From assembly GCA_963693085.1 (NCBI GenBank), contig OY856411.1, positions 71,406,001 through 71,470,000 of the forward strand: DNA of 64,000 nucleotides. The letters run 5' to 3'. Below the pieces are notes generated by a model. It had not been told where the DNA came from. It saw only the letters and a program-made list of their open reading frames with translations, and did not search any database. Below are positions 57,328 through 64,000 of this stretch, piece by piece. The first letter of the stretch is position 1. Each line of letters begins with the position of its first letter. The DNA comes from Alisma plantago-aquatica (lineage: Eukaryota > Streptophyta > Magnoliopsida > Alismatales > Alismataceae). A program made the translations under genes and the position numbers.

Positions 57328-60320
57328 AGAGCTATGTTCTCCTTGTATTATCCATCTCCATGCTCAACACCTGGGTGGTTGGGAAGGCACCCAACAAAAG
57401 GGAAAGGGAAAAGAAAAAGTACGTGTCACAAAACTATTCTAGGATAACAAGATAAGCAAAACATGTAAAAATGGGCTAGGATTCATCATAAGATGAAGAT
57501 AACAAGAGAATGAGGTTGCATTCAAAAGAAGCTTGCCATTAACAGTTATATTAAAAAGGGATTTTCATGTAATATAATTATGTCTACGTAACTAAGTAGG
57601 GTTGAGGCACCTATCGGACCTCTAACCTTAGGTGAGGGGAGAATAAGACATTACCAGTCACCTACAATATTATGGGGAGAATAAGACATTCCACAGGGCG
57701 ATTATTTACATGCACTGTGTGGGTTGTTGTACATAAGTACAACTACTTTTAGATTAAATAGAACATAAATCTACATGCTAGAAACAGTTCTCATGGTAAG
57801 AATAATCATAGGAATCAATAAACATGGCAGTGGGGTACTAAGACCCAAGAATAATGTTCCAAAGCTGATTTATGAGGTAAGTTTAGCAAAAGATTCAAGA
57901 GTATATGAAATAGGGTTTAATAAAGCCTCATTATAGAAAAAAATAGGTTAAGGCATAAAATTTCCCAACTAAAGTGTGTTAGATGCACATACCTCTTCCT
58001 TATAGCCCTAGAAATCACTTTCCAAAATCCTAAGCAAGATTAGAGTCCACTTGTCCTATTATCATAACCATGTTCATGTATTAGCATTATATGTATTCAT
58101 TAAGAACTCAAAACCCTAAAGTTATTAACTTTTTCTACAAACTATCGATTTAGGTCTTGAAAATATCACCACTATCTTAGTTAGGGTTTTTTTGATAAAA
58201 ATAACATATAATATTATGTATTTTGAAGATATGGACTTTTAGGTTTATTTTTAGTGATTTTTAGTTAATTAAATCATCCCCAAAAATACTTTCATCAAAA
58301 ACTCAAAACTAGGCATCAAATTTATTTCTATTATATACATAATCTTTTTTGAGTCTAGAAGATATTTTAGTTTTAATTTTGGCCTAAGGAATTAATAGTT
58401 ATGAATTAATTAATTCTGGACAAAGGAAATTAGAAAATTCAATTTTCGATTTAAAAACATAGAGAGGGCGAGAGAGAGGAGTCAGGCCCGCTACTTGACC
58501 CAATCACCATGGGCCAAGTTAGCGGCCCATTCCTGCTGGCTTCCAATGTGGCGTTGGTTAAGGCTGGTCAACCGCGGACAAACCAAAAGCAAAAAGGCCA
58601 GTTTGCCCTTGCGCGAAAATAGAGAGAGAAGAGGGAGCATCGGCGGGGTAAAATGGTAAAAACGTGAGGCCTCATGTTCTTCCCTTGGTCATGCACCATG
58701 GCACCGAGCCGCAAGTAGCAACTTGCATGGGATTTTGGGCAAAATAACTATACTCAATGAAAATTAACACACAAGTACTCAAAATGAAGAGCACAAGAAA
58801 TCGAACAAGATGGTACCTTTTATTTGGCTAGAGATGAAGAGATGAGGGAGAGAGGAGCATCGCAAGCTCAACACCATCGATCGCTTGGTAGAGGTAAAAG
58901 CGATGACAAAACAAACAATTGAAGGCTACATTAGGTTGCAAAGATGAAGGGGATGCTCCAGGTATGGGTATATATAGGCAAGGGAGTATGGGGTAGGGTT
59001 TTGATACTCAAGGTGAGAGGTGGATTGCGGACAACTTTGAGGGTTTCTTTAATCTTCACAAAAACATGGAAAATTTGGGATAATCGTGTGTGGAATCTCA
59101 AGAGGAATTCCTAACACTAAAAATTATTCAATTTGATTGAGTATACATCGAGATAATGTCAAACGAAATTTTGCAACTATGTTTACTACTTTCCTTGCCC
59201 GAACCAAGGTAGGAGACAACCCAGACCCGTCCGATCTATGGATGTGGGTCCACAGATCACTCTCAGCCATTGGATCACACACGTTAGTTATATTAGGTGC
59301 GTGGCACATGTATTTCTAATTGCATTATAAATCGAATAAAGTGATATACACATTATTTAATGAATTTCTTTCTCTTCTTTTGAGGGCTCAAACAATCCCC
59401 AAATTTAATAAAAATTAACAACGTGACTGATTTTGAGGTGTAGAATCCAAATATGGAATTATTTTTGCCTTTTGAGAACTTTAATGGGTTAAATAATTCA
59501 AAACTCATTTCTCTTTCCTCCTTCATTTATGACTCTAAGATTATCCAAATATTATCAAATTTCACCCAATTATCCCAATTAATGTCTTAGTTATGATTTT
59601 GCCATTATTTGATCATCTTTATCCCATTTATTTAATTAATTCTCAAATTGAAGGTTCTACACACTTTCTCCTAAATTAACATGTATATTAAAGATTATCT
59701 AAATTACATGAAAATTCACCCAAAGGCTATTTTTAATATGTAGATCATGAATCTAAGGTTAGTTTCCACTTTTAGAGGCATGTAATATTTTATTTAATAT
59801 TTTGATGGAAACTCATCTTTCCAATTCAAAATAAAAGAGATATATTTATTATTATCCCAAAATTATGAAACGTGGCCTACAAGCCAAACCAAACCCAAGA
59901 AAAATGAATCTCAACTTATTTTTGCCCAATTCATGTTCCTTTTTTGAATTTTATCCCATTATCCAGTATTACCAATATTTCTCATATTAATTAATTTCAT
60001 ATCACATTAACATGTTTAAAGCAACATCATTCATTCCTTTTTCTCTTCCTTGCTCCATAAGGATAAGGAATGATCTAGAAAAAATTATTTTATTAATATC
60101 TCATATATGTGTTAAATTTTCATATTAAACCCTTATTAAAAAAATATCTAGTGAGGTATTTGTGCATAAAACCTTTTATTGGTATAAAAGGTGAACAAAT
60201 GTTCACTAAACCATCATATTCTCCACAAATTAAATAGAAAGGACAGAGGATAGAAATGAAAGGAAAAGATGGGAAAGTGGGCCAAAAGACAAAATGTCTA
60301 GAATCCAGTATGTTATAGCA
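57328..60320 (-). repeat. Left LTR (3' LTR) of a long-LTR retroelement, truncated
   Basis: It matches 62404-64000 over its first 1.6 kb in the same orientation. Its right end, ttatagca at 60313-60320, is directly followed by a polypurine-tract complement, so on the minus strand the LTR starts tgctataacata. The first 314 bases present in the right LTR (62090-62403) are missing here, cut off at the joint with unit C. Full LTR length is therefore about 3.3 kb, consistent with gypsy elements of the Tekay/Del type. Confidence 0.75.
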
Positions 60321-60334
60321 CTCCACCCCTTAAA
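60321..60334 (-). promoter_or_regulatory. Polypurine tract of the minus-strand retroelement
   Basis: The plus strand reads ctccaccccttaaa, so the minus strand has tttaaggggtggag directly before the LTR. This is a common form in plant gypsy elements, followed by ctttgggacgaaat-like sequence further in. Confidence 0.65.
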
Positions 60335-62072
60335 GAGGATTTCGTCCCCGAAATCACAAGCAAGGAGGGAAGGGTGAGTGTGCAACATCCCAACACTAAC
60401 TTCAGGTTGTTCCCCAAACATAATTTCCACCAAACGACTCATCAACATATACTTCACAAGCAACTCATCATAGGTTAGGTTCTCAAGGATCGCCCATGGT
60501 TCCACTATTTAGTTTATTTTTATGAGATTTAACATTGTTAACATTTTTTGGCTCATTTGCATTGTATCTATTAGGATATCACATTATCATCATTATTTTA
60601 ATTATGTCATGTCATATTCGCTTTGTTGCCATAGTATTATATTTCATTAATATGCACAATTATAGGTTACTCAATTATCTCAAAATATTTGATCATTATC
60701 TTTTATACTGTAGATTTAAACTTAATTCTCATCATTTTAATTATAACAAATTATCTTTCATGTGATAGGACATTTTATTCAATATTTTATTAAGTCTAAT
60801 ATTAATCCAAATTATGTCACATTAATTACTTATATCTAAATTAAACATTGTCACATTGTCATATTATCTTTCTTGCTTACATTAATGTCATCATTAATCA
60901 TTTTCTCATATTTATTCATTTCTTAATATTGATCATGTGCATTTATGTGAATCCAATTACTTCTTATCCATATTGAAGTCATTATCTGTATTTTAGTGAA
61001 CCAGGTTGGACATATTACATGTTAATGATTTGATTCACATACCAAGTCATGATTAGGTGAGTACTAGGTAACAAGGTGATATGCATTTCATATTGATATC
61101 TTCATTAATCTGTGATCAGGTGATTATATATCATTTATGTGCATCAAAGTATATTATCTAATTATGACACCTAATGCCACTAATGTTTCATCAATGACAT
61201 TAAGGATGCATAGATTAAGGTTAGAGGATTACATCTTAGAGTCATGATCATTATATTTCACTTACAACTTGTTAGTATATATTAAGTCCCATATTAGGTT
61301 ACATTTATCTTTTTCATCATATCATTAAGGTTTGTCGGTTCATGACATTATTAGCATCATGTGTACCCATAATTAATATTAATATGTGAGTTACTCTTAT
61401 TATGTGCATAGGATATTCATTAGGGTTTGAACATATGAATTATTCATTAAATGACCATTATATATTCATAATCATATTAACAAGCGTGTGAGGTTATAAC
61501 TAGAACATGTTTGGTCAAACGCAAGGTTCCAAGCATACTAACCTCCTATTCATGGAGTTAGGGTTTCTAAAGTCACATAGCTAGATCTCGATGTGACACA
61601 GGGTTCCATCCCCCATAAGAGGATTTTTTCCTCAAAATCTAACTACCCAAGCATCATCAAACAAACTATACTCCACCTCTTAAAGGGTTCGACCTATCAA
61701 GTCAGACTATTTTGGAAAATTCATATTAGCTCAGGCTAGGCCAGTATCATATGGATCTAGGAGACCTCATAAACCAAGCTAGTGGCACAGAGGAAAATAT
61801 TTCCAGCCCCTAGAACCTGATCCTTTCTAGACACCTTTGCTTCAACTTCATGTCGTAATAGTTGCCTAAAGGACAACATCAAGTTATGCATGTTTTAGTT
61901 ATGAGTATTTTAGGGTTTTATCGATCAAGATTCTACTGTGGAACTATAGGGTCCTAAATCAACCTTTCATCATCATAGATCAAATCTAGGGTAACCATGT
62001 CACTTAAAGAAAACTATGTAAGGCAAGGATTCTACTCGGGAGACAAAACTGATATAGTCAAATTTCGACTAC
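60335..62072 (-). other. Internal region of the retroelement, non-coding
   Basis: It is strongly AT-rich, with many attaatatta and catatta words. The frames 60230-60505 (minus) and 60535-60765 (plus) show no convincing domain. A tccacctcttaaagggttcg word near 61673 resembles the polypurine-tract region and may be a duplicated piece. Confidence 0.4.
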
Positions 62073-62089
62073 CATGGGCTCTGATACCA
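62073..62089 (-). promoter_or_regulatory. Primer-binding site of the minus-strand retroelement
   Basis: The plus strand reads gggctctgatacca; the minus strand gives tggtatcagagccc. This is a full match to the plant initiator-Met site, placed directly next to the LTR end at 62090. Confidence 0.8.
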
Positions 62090-64000
62090 TGTTGTAAAAG
62101 AGTGAAATCATTCCTTTACTAAAAATTTGAAGAATTGACATCCATTTCAAATACAGTCAAAGGTATATGATGGAATGGGATTAAATTTTCCAAATTTATT
62201 AAAAATTTGTATACAAAACACCATTGGAAAGTAGCGGAATAAAAATTTCTGACTATGATCGATTAGTCATAAAAGATTATACAAAATCATCAAAATTTCC
62301 CTTTAGGGTTACATCAACACACACAAATAGGATCTAGATAGAGGGAAGTCTAACTACTACAATATTGTCTCCAAGCAACATCTTTATCAACTAGGTCCAA
62401 GCCAGAGCTATGTTCTCCTTGTATTATCCATCTCCATGCTCAGCACTTGGGTGGTTAAGAAGGCACCCAACAAAAGGGAAAAGAAAACGTATGTGTCACA
62501 AAACTATTCTTGGATAACAAGATAAGCAAATCATGTAAAAATGGGCTAGGATTCATCATAAGATGAAGATAACAATAGAATGAGGCCACATTCAAAAGAA
62601 GCTTGCCATTAACAATTATAGTAAAAAGGGATTTGCATGTAAGATAATTATGTGTACCTAACTAAGTAGGGTTGAGACACCTACTAGACCTCTAACCTTA
62701 GATGAGGGGAGAATAAAACATTCCCATTCACCTACAATATTATGGGGAGAATAAGACATTCCCCAGGGTGATTATTTACATGCCCTCTGTGGGTGGTTGT
62801 ACATAAGTACAACTACTTTTAGATTAAATAGAACATAAAATCTACATGCTAGAAAAAGTAGTCAAGGAAAGAATAATCATATGAATCAATAAGCATGGCA
62901 GTGGGGTACCAAGACCTAATAATAATGTTCCAAAACTCATTTATGAGGCAAGTTTAGCAAAAGATTCAAGAGTATATGAAATAGGGTTTAATAAAGCCTC
63001 ATTATAGAAAAAAAGGTTAAGGCATAAAATTTCCCAACTAAAGTGTGTTATATGCACATACCTCTTCATTAGAGCCCGAGAAACCACTTTCCAAAATCCT
63101 AAGAAAGATTAGAGTCCACTTGTCCTATTATCATAACCATGTTCATGTATTAGCATTATATGTATTCATTAAGAACTCAAAACCCTAAAGTTATTAACTT
63201 TTTCTACAAAACACCAATTTAGGTTTTGAAAACATCACCAGTCTTAGTTAGGGTTTTCTAATAAAAATGACATATAATATTATGTATTTTGAAGATATGG
63301 ACTTTTAGGAATTTTTTAGTGATTTTTAGTTAATTAAATCATCCCCAAAAATAATTTCTTGAAAACTCAAAATCATGCATCTAAATTATTTTTATTAGAT
63401 AGATAATCTTTTTTGAGTCTAGAGCATATTTTAGTTTTAATTTTGGCCCAAGGAATTAATAGTTATGAATTAATTAAGTCTGACCAATAGGAAATTAGAA
63501 AAATCAAATTTCGATTTAAAAACACAGAGAGGGCGAGAGAGAGGAGTCAGGCTTACTGCTTGGCCCAATCACTGCAGGCCAAGTCAATGGGCCGTGCCTG
63601 TTGGCTGCCAAAGTGGTGTCGTTCAAGGCTGGTCAACCGCGGACAAACCAAAAGCAAAAAGGCCAATTTTCCCTTGTGCAAAAATAGAGAGAGAAGAGGG
63701 AGCAACAACGGGGTAAAACGGTAAAAACGTGCGGCCTCATCTTCTTCCCTTGCTCATGCACTACGACACCGAGCCGCAAGAAGCAACTTGTGTGGGATTT
63801 TGGGCAAAAGAGCTATACTCAACGAAAATCGACACACAAGTACTCAAAATGAAGAGCACAAGAAATCGAACAAGATGGTACCTTTTATTTGGCCAGAGAC
63901 GAAGAGATGAGGGAGAGAGGAGCACCGCAAGCTCAGCACCATAGATCACTTGGTGGGGGTAAAAACAACAACAAAACAAATAGTTGAAGGTTGTCTTGTG
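62090..64000 (-). repeat. Right LTR (5' LTR), running past the window end
   Basis: It starts tgttgtaaaagagtg on the plus strand and matches the left LTR from 62404 onward, with about 90-95 percent identity by eye and some small indels. The transcription start side lies beyond 64000 and cannot be seen. Frames at 63729-63979 are parts of this LTR. Confidence 0.75.

Larger units (their letters stand above)
52673..57329 (+). repeat. Segmental duplication, unit C
   Basis: It follows unit A from about 2310 to 9931 in the same orientation. It lacks the insertion at 2630-3915, one 470-bp unit, and about 1.3 kb between the equivalents of 6965 and 8262 (joint at about 55650). At 57328-57329 it stops inside what would be 9930 and joins a truncated LTR with 2 bp of shared sequence. 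No gene was recognised; frames such as 53245-53661, 54538-54939 and 55988-56296 are not conserved with the other copies. Confidence 0.85.
57328..64000 (-). mobile_element. Minus-strand LTR retroelement, gypsy-like, no pol visible
   Basis: Order on the plus strand: truncated LTR, polypurine-tract complement (60321-60334), internal region of about 1.75 kb, primer-site complement (62073-62089), second LTR running past the window. No protease, reverse transcriptase or integrase can be read in the internal region, so this is a large gene-less derivative or an internally deleted copy. At 60350-60505 (minus) a short peptide with PSLLACDFGDEI may be the remnant of a Pol C-terminus, which is weak evidence. 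Confidence 0.7.

Overview
This is an intergenic, transposon-rich stretch of flowering-plant nuclear DNA. The evidence is a purine-permease (PUP) gene of the land-plant type, a Ty1/copia element with a plant-style initiator-Met primer site, DUF659-type hAT elements, a tRNA-headed SINE and very long gypsy-like LTRs. Nothing in the window fixes the species. Only two open frames look like real proteins: the copia Gag-Pol at 13682-17923 (+) and the purine permease at 43051-44160 (+). All identities and alignments here were read by eye.

The frame of the window is a segmental duplication in three copies. Unit A (about 1497-24703) is the longest. Unit B (about 40000-52630) carries the same sequence, but everything from about 41034 to 52630 is inverted, so A and B face each other across a 15 kb spacer. 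Unit C (about 52673-57329) is a third, truncated copy in the A orientation. B and C form a large palindrome centred near 52652. Short inverted repeats at 40827-41017 and 52421-52613 bound the inverted part of B. Flipping the segment between them makes B collinear with A, so an inversion after the duplication is the simplest explanation.

Unit A, left to right: a decayed LINE (before the unit), minisatellites and a foldback-like insertion (1430-3915), a non-coding stretch, three roughly 470-bp tandem repeats (5563-6975), GGATACG-type inverted-repeat elements (7505-8722), more non-coding sequence, a SINE split by a complete copia element with identical LTRs (12843-18198), a dead PUP copy (18898-20007, minus), and a nest of small DNA elements (22733-24352). 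The equivalent SINE in unit B is unsplit, so the copia element jumped after the duplication.

The spacer between A and B holds a 6.4-kb hAT element (24756-31164) with a broken transposase, itself invaded by a small gene-less LTR retroelement (26102-28666). It also holds a complete non-autonomous hAT element with 8-bp target duplications (33332-33941), a fragment of an amino-acid permease gene (37729-38022, minus) beside a hAT-like end, and several tandem arrays. Right of unit C, from 57328 to the window end, lies a minus-strand LTR retroelement with LTRs of about 3.3 kb, a short internal region and a truncated left LTR.

The one likely host function is purine or cytokinin-type transport by the PUP gene in unit B. 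Everything else is mobile or duplicated DNA whose nesting gives a relative order of events.
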